From positions 248,001 through 312,000 of the forward strand of contig FMBT01000300.1 of the NCBI GenBank assembly GCA_900095095.1: 64,000 nt of DNA, given 5' to 3'. Position numbers and translations under genes: made by a program. Source of the stretch: Fragilariopsis cylindrus CCMP1102 (lineage: Eukaryota; Bacillariophyta; Bacillariophyceae; Bacillariales; Bacillariaceae). The notes under the pieces were generated by a model. That model saw nothing but the letters and a program-made list of their open reading frames with translations, was not told the DNA's origin and did no database searches. Shown here piece by piece: positions 33,353 to 42,824 of the stretch. Numbering within the stretch: position 1 is the first letter of the stretch; every line of letters starts with the position of its first letter.

Positions 33353-34699
33353 ATGGGTGTATCATCATTGCTTTCCGATCTTATCACTAACGATCTTCGT
33401 ACGGCTATCGCTGTTGTTGTATTAACAACATCACTCCTATTAAACCTCGCTAAAGTCCCATATATATCTTGTATCGTGCGATGGTCTATTTCTAATATTC
33501 GTCTTCAAATATTACTTCTGAAAAATAAGAATAATGCTACTAGTACTAGCGATAATAATAATAACAACGACGACGGCGACTGTTGTATTGCTAAAGTTTC
33601 AGGTATATATATTCATCCAGTTAAAAGTATGAGATCAATTTCTTTATTGGAATCGACAATCAATCTTGAAAAAAGATGTCTGACAGATGATCGTCGATTT
33701 ATGGTAGTATATGAATTACCTCTTCCGGTATATAAAAAGAAATGGGAATTAGATGATACAACACATCGATTTTTAACTCAGAGACAATGTCCATCTTTAG
33801 CTACAATTTCTGCTACGATCGATGTGGATGATTTCTTAATATTAGAAAAACAATCGTTCCCAGTCAAGAGCAGGAGTGGCAACAGTAATGACGATGATGA
33901 TGACAAATGTACTACTACTAGATCAATTCATATTCCATTGGGAAATAATAATAATCAAAAACAAAAACAAGAACAAACGTATCTAGCGGGACTGTGGGAC
34001 AATATTGTCGTCGTTGAAGATTTAGGAGATGATGCTGCCGCCTTCATACAACGTATTGTAGACGATGATGATGAATTTAGTAGTACTAATAGGAAGATCG
34101 TTGTTCGGTTGGTATCACAACCCAGTACAACTAGTAGCAGTAACACTAGTACGAGCACTCATAACCGACCAAAACCCCCAATAATAGGACGTGATAATCG
34201 TAATTATATTCCTGATTATGCCAAGACGTGGAATGGCTCAAAACTTGGTTTGACATCTTTAACAGATGGATTTCCCATTTTAATTGCTAGTGAATCATCT
34301 TTAGATGAACTTAATAAAAGACTAATAGCGAGTGGAAAAGATAGTATCCCTATGAGTAGATTTAGACCGAATATTGTGATTCAAGGAGGCAATTTATTAC
34401 AACCATTTGAAGAAGATAAATGGAAGATTATTCTAATTGGTGATATTGTATTTGCTATTGTAAAGGCATGTCCACGATGTAAACAATCCTGTACGGATCA
34501 AATAACTGGTAAGGTTAGTCCAGAACCAGTGGAAATAATGAAATCTTTTCGTCAGTGTACATCATCATCAGATGATGATGGTGGTGCCGTTTTCTTTGCA
34601 CAAAATGCAATTCCAATAGGACGAATTGAAGGTCGATCTATCAAAGTGGGAGATACTGTAAAAGTTTTAGAACGAGGAGATCCTGTCTATATTGACTAG
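33353..34699 (+). CDS. MOSC-domain protein, mARC-like amidoxime reductase
   Basis: mARC proteins carry a molybdenum cofactor and reduce N-hydroxylated compounds with cytochrome b5 electrons, usually at the outer mitochondrial membrane. This intronless 448-aa protein has a hydrophobic anchor at about residues 16-42. The MOSC N-terminal beta-barrel follows (VSGIYIHPVKSMRSISL, RRFMVVYE, FLTQRQCPSLATI), then the MOSC core with DGFPILIASESSLDELNKRL and MSRFRPNIVIQGG. The Cys region ACPRCKQSCTDQITG (about 372) contains the expected cofactor ligand. Low-complexity inserts (SGNSNDDDDD, poly-Asn) lie in loops. The N-terminal anchor argues for a membrane-bound mARC rather than the C-terminal domain of a cofactor sulfurase. 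Confidence 0.9.
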   Translation: MGVSSLLSDLITNDLRTAIAVVVLTTSLLLNLAKVPYISCIVRWSISNIRLQILLLKNKNNATSTSDNNNNNDDGDCCIAKVSGIYIHPVKSMRSISLLESTINLEKRCLTDDRRFMVVYELPLPVYKKKWELDDTTHRFLTQRQCPSLATISATIDVDDFLILEKQSFPVKSRSGNSNDDDDDKCTTTRSIHIPLGNNNNQKQKQEQTYLAGLWDNIVVVEDLGDDAAAFIQRIVDDDDEFSSTNRKIVVRLVSQPSTTSSSNTSTSTHNRPKPPIIGRDNRNYIPDYAKTWNGSKLGLTSLTDGFPILIASESSLDELNKRLIASGKDSIPMSRFRPNIVIQGGNLLQPFEEDKWKIILIGDIVFAIVKACPRCKQSCTDQITGKVSPEPVEIMKSFRQCTSSSDDDGGAVFFAQNAIPIGRIEGRSIKVGDTVKVLERGDPVYID

Positions 34700-34857
34700 C
34701 TACGTAAAGAACAACAACTACTTTGTAGATACTTTGTAGATACTTTGTAGATGTATAATAAAGTAATGGATAATCAGTCTCAAGGCACTTTTTGTTTTTT
34801 TACAGTACTCTCTATGATATATATTAAGGAACATTTCGATACAAGCGGAGATCGATT

Positions 34858-34883
34858 ATAATAATAATAATTATTATTATTAA
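34858..34883. repeat. AT-rich 26-bp palindrome between convergent genes
   Basis: Two 13-base arms made of AAT/ATT units meet with no loop between the 3' ends of the MOSC and PUS7 genes. This could form a cruciform or simply be AAT repeat expansion in both orientations. Confidence 0.6.
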
Positions 34884-34899
34884 TTGTTCCTCATCCAAA

Positions 34900-37074
34900 C
34901 TACTCTAGTTTCAATTCACGCTGAAACTCGTTCGAAGTAGGACATTTCATTAGTTCTCTCAATGCGATAGTTGCATACGATGACGAAGGCAGGGTGAATC
35001 CCACAACCATAGCAATAAGTTTAGGAGTTTCGTCGTTTGTTGGAGGTTTGATAACGATATCTTCCCCGTGTATTTTCATTAGGTCTGTCTGCAACAACGG
35101 CTGTAAAGGATCGTAGTACTCTTTGATGGTGTAATCAAAATCTTTGGGATGGATAATGATTTTTCGATAATCGCCATTCACTTGAACATCACGATCTTGA
35201 ACACTTTGAAACATATCGAGGGTTACTCCAATTTCTTTGAAGAGTTGTTTAATAACACCGTCTAATGCATTTGTGGGAAATACTGTTTTACTACCAACCA
35301 CTGGAACTACTACATCCTCCAAAGTGTACTTCTTTTCCTTTACATCTTCCTCCGTCACAATGTGTACGCGTGGTGATCCTTTTTCTCCCTTGACATTTGG
35401 AACAAGATCCCCAACCATGATATTGTCTTTATCCATTGAGGCGATACGATGAGATGTGGATCGATTCCATATAATACTTTGGACGGCATGGAGAAACATC
35501 ATTTTTAAGTTTTTCGGAATGCAACGGAAGGCTCTCTTATAATCGAAAGGATGTTTGACTAAGGATTGTAATATGGCAATTTCTGCCGTCATGAAACGAT
35601 TTAATCGTTTTAATACACTTTTGGCTGTACTACTTTCATTCTCCTTACTCTCACCATACGTGAAGCGTTCCTGCCAGTCTTTTCGAGCTTTGACAAGGTC
35701 TGGTCGATCCTCTGTAGTAGGATCCATCAAAATACCCACAGCCTTTTTATAATCTCCCTGCAAGACTGCGATACCAACTAAATGAGTGTTTTTGAACTTT
35801 CCAAATCGTTGTGTTCCAAAGTAATTGATAAATCCTTTGTCCTTCACAGATTTTGCAGCCTTTTCCAATATTTCCTTTCTATTCGATTCGCTATTATCGT
35901 CGTCTTTTAGCATCTTAACATTACGCAAGATTACATCGAATCTGTTCCCCTTCAATGAGCCTAATCGCAGTTCCTTTTTAACGTACTGGAAATTACCAAT
36001 TTGCGTCACACTATACCCCTTCTGTTTTGTATTTCCGCCTCCTCCCTTGTGATTATTACCCCTCGCAATTTCTTCGGGCGTTGTTCGGTACAATGTACAA
36101 AATTGGGACGTTATTCCACGTTTGTCTTTCATGCCGGCGTATCCAATCCGAGCTGTACTACCACGTCGACTAACCTCCTTAGTAGCTGTTGTGGTATCAA
36201 TGTTTTCCTTGTACAAAACAAACTGCAGAAAATCCCCACGATCCGATGGCCAATTGGCCTTAGCTATCTTTTTCTTTTTTTTATCGCTCAATCCTCTGAC
36301 TTTGGATGTTCCAAAGGCTTTGTAATTAGGCATTTCTTTTTCAAACTTTGCATGCCAAATCCTAATTTTACCATCAAGAGTATCTGCATGGGCATTTTTG
36401 AGTGATTTGCGGACCCAATCGTGTACCGCTTTTCGTTGTGACTTTTCTAACACCGGTAACGTGACGAATTTATCTGTCGGCTTCTCCTGATCATTATCAG
36501 TGTCATATGATTCAAGTAAAAGCATCAACTTCTTGGCAATACTTTCGTCGTTGATCAATTCTGACAACTCAGATTCCAAGTTGTTAGAGGATGCCGATTT
36601 TTTTTCTTCTTCTTCATTCTCTCTCTTTCTCTTTGTTGTTTCCGTTTTTGGTTCTGTTTCTACCTCCATCTTCTCCTCGCTCGTACTGGTAGGATCAACC
36701 ACCTTTGTCTCATCTTTTGCTCCATCTGGATCCTTCGTTTCCGTGGTGTATTCTGGTCCGTAATAAGAATCCCCCGATGGTTCCTTCTTCTCAACTTTTG
36801 GTTTTGGGACGTCTGTTGAAGTCAGCTGAGCAATATTGCCATCCAAATCTACTTCATGGACTAAGAAGTCTGAATATCGTGCCTTAACAACAGCTGACCA
36901 TCCGGGTATAGGATCAGATGCAAGATACTCCGAGATACCTAAACTTTTCTCAGGGTCCTCATACTCTACTTTCTTTCCACCACCATTCATATCACTGGCT
37001 TTATCTTGGACGTCGTCGTCGTTCAGCTTTAGTTTCTCGTCGTCAACCGACATGGGTTCCTTCACTTCAGTCAT
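34900..37074 (-). CDS. PUS7: tRNA pseudouridine synthase, TruD/PUS7 family
   Basis: PUS7 isomerises uridine to pseudouridine in tRNA, snRNA and mRNA. The intronless 724-aa protein starts with an acidic region and then the family N-terminal block (ISEYLASDPIPGW, then ARYSDFLVHEVDLDG). The catalytic motif is IGYAGMKDKRGITSQ at about residue 316, with the nucleophilic Asp. GNFQYVKKELRLGSLKGNRF and GFINYFGTQRFG are the other diagnostic TruD motifs. The C-terminal half contains the TRUD insertion and ends with VGFTLPSSSYATIALRELMK. An acidic low-complexity stretch (about 85-165) is inserted after the N-terminal block. The start is the first ATG. Confidence 0.95.
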   Translation of the reverse strand: MTEVKEPMSVDDEKLKLNDDDVQDKASDMNGGGKKVEYEDPEKSLGISEYLASDPIPGWSAVVKARYSDFLVHEVDLDGNIAQLTSTDVPKPKVEKKEPSGDSYYGPEYTTETKDPDGAKDETKVVDPTSTSEEKMEVETEPKTETTKRKRENEEEEKKSASSNNLESELSELINDESIAKKLMLLLESYDTDNDQEKPTDKFVTLPVLEKSQRKAVHDWVRKSLKNAHADTLDGKIRIWHAKFEKEMPNYKAFGTSKVRGLSDKKKKKIAKANWPSDRGDFLQFVLYKENIDTTTATKEVSRRGSTARIGYAGMKDKRGITSQFCTLYRTTPEEIARGNNHKGGGGNTKQKGYSVTQIGNFQYVKKELRLGSLKGNRFDVILRNVKMLKDDDNSESNRKEILEKAAKSVKDKGFINYFGTQRFGKFKNTHLVGIAVLQGDYKKAVGILMDPTTEDRPDLVKARKDWQERFTYGESKENESSTAKSVLKRLNRFMTAEIAILQSLVKHPFDYKRAFRCIPKNLKMMFLHAVQSIIWNRSTSHRIASMDKDNIMVGDLVPNVKGEKGSPRVHIVTEEDVKEKKYTLEDVVVPVVGSKTVFPTNALDGVIKQLFKEIGVTLDMFQSVQDRDVQVNGDYRKIIIHPKDFDYTIKEYYDPLQPLLQTDLMKIHGEDIVIKPPTNDETPKLIAMVVGFTLPSSSYATIALRELMKCPTSNEFQRELKLE

Positions 37075-37582
37075 TTATGTTTCTTTCTGGTCGTTACGAT
37101 GGCGCTCTTGCTATTAAATTAGGTTTACGGATTGGCTGAGTAGTGGGAGGATCTTGACAAATCAACGCGGTGCGGTATGTTCAATGTGGTTAATAACAAA
37201 TAATATGAGATATTTAATTAAAGATTGTATCGGCTCAAACAAAATACATATTCACATAATATAATCAATGAGATGTGTGGTTGCGCTGATGCAATGGTAC
37301 AGAATTAGTCTTTATTGTGACTAGGAAACAACTTACTTACGCGAAAAAGTAAGTTTTTGAATTCCCTACTACAGTATGCAACATGTGGGCTCTATATGCT
37401 ACGCTAGCTAGCTGGACTAAAATTCAATCCTATAATGTGCACAGAACACGGAACATTAATTGAATACTTGAAGATAAGAACACCATTTGGACAAGAAATA
37501 ATATGTATTGATGGAACATATCTAATAATATTATCACTCATTATCGTTGTTTGGTTTTAAGTATAATATTTTAGATATAATA
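37075..37582. other. Intergenic spacer
   Basis: No supported gene. It carries CTACAGTATGC near 37370 and GCTAGCTAGC near 37402, words shared with other spacers. Confidence 0.6.
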
Positions 37583-38117
37583 CTATATGATTAAATTCCC
37601 ACCTAATATATCATCGATATCTGTAATAACCCAATCTTCTTGGACATTATGAAAAGATCCTGTAATTGAATCCTTTTTAGTTATGACTGTTCTCTCCATT
37701 CTAACAAGATGAGGTATTTTTTTACTATCTGCTGTGATACTAGTAGAATGATCATTTTGTTTTCCCTCACTATCATTATGCTCCTGCTCCTGCTCCTGCT
37801 CCTCTCCCTGTAGGATCTGTCCTGTTGTTAAATCCTTAACGTAAAAAATTTCGTCACACCAAACTACACATTGTGCAATGATTGTACTTTCCATATAACC
37901 CTTATTTTCTAAATGTTCTTGTCGTAACTGACTTAGATAAGATGCCCGTTTCGTTGATGGCATTTCTAACATTTCACGATAGAAATCTAAAAGTACTGTA
38001 TCACTTTTAGCATTCCTTCTTGATAAGTATGGGATAGCATACAGAGTAATGAAATCAGTTTTAAACGGAACCATTGATAGACGTACTTCTAATCGTTGAT
38101 TTTTTTTTGAATGATTG

Positions 38118-38154
<37 letters not shown>

Positions 38155-38938
38155 CAGCAGAAATATCATCCTTACTGCCTTCTTTTGTTGCAAAATTATT
38201 TATTGCAGATTTGTAGTGTGCTACGACTTTTTCTTCGAACATGTGTTGAAGTTGGATTGTGTTGTTTTTGCTGTTGTTATCAATGCTGGTAGCATTGATG
38301 GAAGTATTACCTTCATCGCTACCACTACCACTATCGCTATCATTATTATTATTATTGTTGAATTCGAGTGTCTTGTGAAAGTCTATACCGCACGTCGTAC
38401 TATCATCAGTACGATGACTAATAATACTATCGGCAGACACTGATATTCCTGACGATGACGATGAGGAAAGATTCGATAAAAGATTTGCTACACCATGAGT
38501 AAAGGCCCATGATACAGATGAAGATAATTCATCTTTCACATCAGATATCCAAAATAACTCGTACCATGGAACGTTCAGAAACATATAGGATGTAACAATA
38601 GCATTTAAAGAAGAACTGCCATGTAAACTTTGACTTTTGCTGGTGAGCAATAGACCATCCTTGGTATGTTCGGGAGTTCCAGGAACTAGACGGGGTAGAA
38701 GAGATGATTTTGTTCTCCAAGGAAATACAACTAACGTGGTGCCATCGTCATCGTCGTCGTCGCTACTACTTGTGCTTGTACTTGTACCGCCATTTTCTAC
38801 CGATGACGATGACGATGACGATGAAGCATACCGTATTGTAATAGGCGCAGCAGCACGTCGTGATGCTTGCTGCCCGATGATCGATGGTATTTTTTTCGAT
38901 AGCAAAAATCTCGTTAATCGAGACGCATTTTCTATCAT
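37583..38938 (-). CDS. Unknown protein with mitochondrial-type presequence
   Basis: I do not recognise this 451-aa protein. The start is ATG 38938, because the frame upstream has no ATG. The first 45 residues (MIENASRLTRFLLSKKIPSI onward) are basic and lack acidic residues apart from Glu3, like a mitochondrial presequence, and then run into poly-Ser. Ordered segments are GTTLVVFPWRTKSSLLPRL, VTSYMFLNVPWYELFWISDV, QRLEVRLSMVPFKTDFITLY and a helix-rich C-terminal region ending WVITDIDDILGGNLI. The middle holds long Ser, Asp and Asn tracts. The C-terminal strand pattern, ending after 'ITDIDDIL', recalls the Tim44-like/NTF2 fold, where a last strand reads similarly, but this is only a suggestion. 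Confidence 0.65.
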
Positions 38939-39351
38939 CTTGACTTGTCCATTAATCCAATATAATGTAATCAACGGTTTCGTCGCAGTACGTTTCTGTT
39001 TCGAATCGTCGTTTCGATTTCTGCTTTTTGATTTTAGGTTGTTGTTGATTGTTTGATGTCACAACGATTACGTGTGAGTGAGTCATGTTTTGAGAAAGAA
39101 ACACTATTGCTTAATTTCCTGCAGACTCAACGTCAATTTGCTTGTATCTTTAAGATTTCTGAATCGTGGTTGATAAACCACTGTACATGCAGTACTAATA
39201 TATGAAATATATTATGTGATGACATTATCGATATGACGATGAGGAGATGATGAGATAAGACTGTCACAAAAAAACATTTACATTGAGTAGTAACTTGAAC
39301 TCACAACCTAACTCAACATATACCATCCATCATCCACCATCGTCATCCATC
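38939..39351. promoter_or_regulatory. Divergent spacer
   Basis: This separates the minus-strand unknown gene from the plus-strand YiiX-like gene. No ORF or RNA is supported. Confidence 0.4.
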
Positions 39352-41031
39352 ATGTCGTCCTCATCGTCCTCGTTGTTGTGTCTAACTCCTGGATCCATTG
39401 AATTAAATCTATTGAAAGAATCAATGGATCAACTTGAAAAAGTAACTAATTCTCTTGAGGTCCTTGCTGCAGATGCACCATGGTCGGAATTAAGATACTT
39501 TGATGCTAAACAACACAACGAAATTGAATATCTCTTTTTTCGTTCCTTAGTTTCACGACGGGTATTGATATCGCTTGCTCAGCAGCAACAGCAACAGCAG
39601 CAGACGAGTAGCAGTAGTTATGCCAACGAATACAACAAGTACAAGAAAATTGTCGATGATGCAATTGGGGATGTAAAAGCCAAAATTAAAACATATTCTC
39701 TTGGCGAGCGAATATTGAAAGAGAAAATTTTCATAAAAGATCCTGACAACAATACAAATGAAGACGATGACGATGACGATATGTATAATACTTCCCGTAC
39801 AAGCACTATTATCTCATTGGCTGCTGGATTTGCCTCACTTTACTATGAGGGTAGACTCGTTAAAGCATTTCAAAATGATAAGGTTGCTGTTGACAAGTTG
39901 AATGAAACATTTTATCGTTCAGATATTGAACGTGATACATTTCGGCAAATTCGACTTGATTGTACTGATACAACAAGAAATGGACGATTAGAACATTTAG
40001 AGAATGCATACAAATGTTACTGTGATAGTGATATCGGTGATGATACCATCCGTGACGACGATGATGATGATCAGGCCAATCAAGAAATTGTTGATCTACT
40101 CCCTGTTTTATACGGAAAAATTCAAAAAATTACCCAGGAATTGGTTGGAACATCACCATTCCATTTGTCAGCACTTGAAAATAAATTAAAACAAACAAAA
40201 ATTGCCAAAAAAGCACATATCGCTAAGACCAAGACACGTGATACAATGGAGGACATAAGAGCACACACATTTAAGGGTGTTAGTCGTCTCAAATCTCCAA
40301 CATCATACCTAATCCGATTTTCGGAGGAACAAAAATCGGACGTATTCAGTAGGATAAAATCTGGTGATTTGGTCTTCACTTATACTGCTGGGTATATGAG
40401 TAGTGTCTTCATACCGGGACAGTTTAAGCATGGTATAACGTACGTAGGAAGTCCTAAAGATCGTGCTGATGTCGGTCTAAATGGAGAGAATGTATCAAGG
40501 CATAAAGATTCTTTACCAGAGGGAGAGACTACCAAACTTTTAGAGCAATTTCAGGTTTCCACTTCTTCCCTCGATGGAGAATTGAATGGTGATGTTATCG
40601 AAGCTGTTGCTGAGGGTGTGATTTTTAACAACCTTGAACATATAATGGATACTCACGTAAATCGACTTCTGGTGCTTCGTCCGTCCATTTCTTCAGAGGA
40701 ACGGACTAGTGCTCTGATTGATATTTTTAGATATCTTGGTGCAAAATATGATTTTGGTTTTGACTTTGCTGATTCAAGTGCTGTGGTATGTACGGAAATT
40801 ATATATCATGCATTCAACGGTAAAGGGGAAATTAACTTTGAACTTGTGGATCATACTGGACATTTGTCTTTGTCGGCAGATGATATTGTAGACTATTACC
40901 TATCGCATCGGACTAGTTTTGATTTTGTACTATTGGCTCTCGAAGATCTTGAGTCGACCGAGCATGACGCCTGCATATTTACAGGTAATGAGGGTATCAG
41001 TGCTTTAGAAACATTAATGGAATCGGAATGA
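39352..41031 (+). CDS. YiiX/YebB-like permuted papain-fold (NlpC/P60-type) protein
   Basis: The C-terminal half resembles the permuted NlpC/P60 clan known from bacterial YiiX/YebB, thought to be amidases or peptidases. The start is ATG 39352, giving 559 aa; the longer frame has no ATG. The motif GDLVFTYTAGYMSS leads to PGQFKHGITYVG, with a His near residue 360. Later LGAKYDFGFDFADSSAVVCT leads into EIIYHAF, with a Cys near 479 in the expected permuted order (His before Cys). The N-terminal 300 residues are helical and charged, with a Gln run and Asp tracts, and have no domain I can name. There is no signal peptide, so a cytosolic role is likely. Activity is inferred from fold only. Confidence 0.75.
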   Translation: MSSSSSSLLCLTPGSIELNLLKESMDQLEKVTNSLEVLAADAPWSELRYFDAKQHNEIEYLFFRSLVSRRVLISLAQQQQQQQQTSSSSYANEYNKYKKIVDDAIGDVKAKIKTYSLGERILKEKIFIKDPDNNTNEDDDDDDMYNTSRTSTIISLAAGFASLYYEGRLVKAFQNDKVAVDKLNETFYRSDIERDTFRQIRLDCTDTTRNGRLEHLENAYKCYCDSDIGDDTIRDDDDDDQANQEIVDLLPVLYGKIQKITQELVGTSPFHLSALENKLKQTKIAKKAHIAKTKTRDTMEDIRAHTFKGVSRLKSPTSYLIRFSEEQKSDVFSRIKSGDLVFTYTAGYMSSVFIPGQFKHGITYVGSPKDRADVGLNGENVSRHKDSLPEGETTKLLEQFQVSTSSLDGELNGDVIEAVAEGVIFNNLEHIMDTHVNRLLVLRPSISSEERTSALIDIFRYLGAKYDFGFDFADSSAVVCTEIIYHAFNGKGEINFELVDHTGHLSLSADDIVDYYLSHRTSFDFVLLALEDLESTEHDACIFTGNEGISALETLMESE

Positions 41032-41473
41032 GAAATGGTCCCAAAAATCTATCAATTGGAGAATACTGTATGTAAAAAGTGTTACTGTCATCTAGTCAAA
41101 TAAATAATAGGCATTGTCAAGCGCATAGTTGTTTTAATATTGATACTTGAGATAATTTCTTTCAACTGCGATTTTTCTTCTTTTTCTCTAGCATACTAAC
41201 TTAGAAACTTGGGAACCGTTAGTAAGTAGTGTGACCTAGTATTTGCACGGCAGAAGCGCGTACGCACACCTTGTACCACCGTCTACAGGGTAGACTATCT
41301 ATTAGATTACTTTGGGTGTATCTACCTGGTACGAGTCGTACGTATACCTGGTAGGGTGATATATATTGGAGGAACTGCTTTGGAATCATCAAAGAGGATG
41401 CTTTATTCTTTTTAGAAAAAAAGGGTTCAACATTAGTCAATTAGAGGGGAGAGCATTCTGTCCGACAGTGTAA

Positions 41474-41496
41474 CTCATGCGTCCGTTAGGCATGAG
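41474..41496. repeat. 7-bp stem-loop
   Basis: CTCATGC at 41474-41480 pairs with GCATGAG at 41490-41496 around a 9-base loop. Confidence 0.7.
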
Positions 41497-41519
41497 GTTA
41501 GCACGCATCACTGGAGGAA

Positions 41520-41541
41520 CAGGTGATGGTTTCATCACCTG
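41520..41541. repeat. 9-bp stem with GTTT loop
   Basis: CAGGTGATG at 41520-41528 pairs perfectly with CATCACCTG at 41533-41541 around the four-base loop GTTT. It lies 115 bases upstream of the DUF1697 start. Confidence 0.8.
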
Positions 41542-41656
41542 GTTCGAGATGAGACTCGATTGAGAGAGATCACAACTTTACAACTAAAACAACGAAATCA
41601 ACACGAAGTCTGTGTTCGAAATACTCGTACGAGTGTGCAAACGCAATAACAGTTAA

Positions 41657-42370
41657 ATGGAAAATCAGCAAACCTATGTTGCCTTACTCCGAGGCATCAA
41701 CGTGAACGGCCATCGAGTTATGAAAATGGCAGATCTTCGCGCGAGCTTGGAGCATCACAGCGACAGCTTTTCCCACGTCAAGACATGGATCCAGACTGGC
41801 AATGTTATCTTTCAAAGCAGTCGAAATTCGCAAGAGCTCAAGGAAAAGATAAAAGAAGTGATCTTACAGGATTTTGGCTTGGATGATGTGCCAGTCATGA
41901 TCCGAACAGGTCAAGAAATCAAAGAGGCACTCGCCAACAATCCGTTTGCCGAACGGGAATCAAAGCGAATCTTCATCGCCTTTCTCGATCAAAAACCTCG
42001 ACAGGACTTGATGGACGAAATGGGTCGAGTTAACTATAGCACTGAAGAATACGTTTTGAGTGAGAAGAACGACATGATTTACTTTTATATTCCAAATTTC
42101 GCAAAGTACAAACTGGACACCACTCTGTTTGAGAAGAAGCTACAATTGAAGGCATCAAGCCGGAATTGGCGCACCACTACCAAGCTGGCAGAGCTCGCAA
42201 GCGCAATGGAACTGTCGGAGAAAGCAGAAACAACAGATGTAATAGCAGCAGCAGGAGCAGCCAGTAGTGGGACAATGCAAAGGATGAAACGGCGACGACA
42301 AGAAAAAGTAGATTATAATATTGAAAGACTCGCACATGGTCGTCGCTCCAGTAAACGAAACTGTGGTTGA
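41657..42370 (+). CDS. DUF1697 family protein, bacterial-type
   Basis: This intronless 237-aa protein matches DUF1697, a family common in bacteria with no settled function. The N-terminal signature is present (YVALLRGINVNGHRVMKMAD, then WIQTGNVIFQS), and so are the middle (VMIRTGQEIKEALANNPFAE) and the C-terminal block (ASSRNWRTTTKLAELA). A basic tail of about 50 residues (MQRMKRRRQEK, HGRRSSKRN) extends beyond the usual family end and could be a nuclear signal. The gene lacks the Asn/Ser/Asp runs of its neighbours and looks richer in GC by eye. Bacterial acquisition is a reasonable inference. Confidence 0.88.
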   Translation: MENQQTYVALLRGINVNGHRVMKMADLRASLEHHSDSFSHVKTWIQTGNVIFQSSRNSQELKEKIKEVILQDFGLDDVPVMIRTGQEIKEALANNPFAERESKRIFIAFLDQKPRQDLMDEMGRVNYSTEEYVLSEKNDMIYFYIPNFAKYKLDTTLFEKKLQLKASSRNWRTTTKLAELASAMELSEKAETTDVIAAAGAASSGTMQRMKRRRQEKVDYNIERLAHGRRSSKRNCG

Positions 42371-42824
42371 TGTTGAGTTCCTCAGACGAGGAAGAAGAGA
42401 CGAAGGTTGGTTTGATGGAACAAGATAAAACCAGAAAGATGTACTTAGCATCTGTCCTACCTAGTCTTATATACAAGTGCAATACAATGTATTATTCAAA
42501 AAATATGGATAGAGTCCAATAAGGATATCAACATTGCAAATTCCACATTGTGAGCGCGATTTACTGATAACTATTCTAAAATTGCAGCTATCAGCTGCTC
42601 GTATCTCATCGTCGTGAGCAATCGGACAGGGCGACATCGTCGCAATAATTCAAGAGAGAAATTGTTTTCATTTAGAATACTGGTTTTCTTCAGGTTATAT
42701 TACATTGGCTATTATTCCTACAAAGAAAGTCCTCAAGCACCACTTAAAAAGGAATCAAAATTGAACAAGCATCGACGATCGATGCTTTGCGGTAATATAT
42801 CTGATTTTTTGAAAAACAAACTTC
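42371..42824. other. Convergent spacer
   Basis: This lies between the 3' ends of the DUF1697 gene and receptor gene A. I see nothing in it beyond short frames. Confidence 0.5.

Larger units (their letters stand above)
41032..41656. other. Intergenic spacer with two stem-loops
   Basis: No supported ORF. Two perfect stem-loops lie in the last 190 bases before the DUF1697 gene and are listed separately. The repeated word ACCTGGTA occurs twice near 41323-41355. Confidence 0.6.

Noticed and set aside
41440-41570. tRNA-like segment with GGTTCGA
   Set aside because: The GGTTCGA word is not flanked by a T-stem, and no acceptor or anticodon arm can be formed. The sequence is better described as two separate hairpins.
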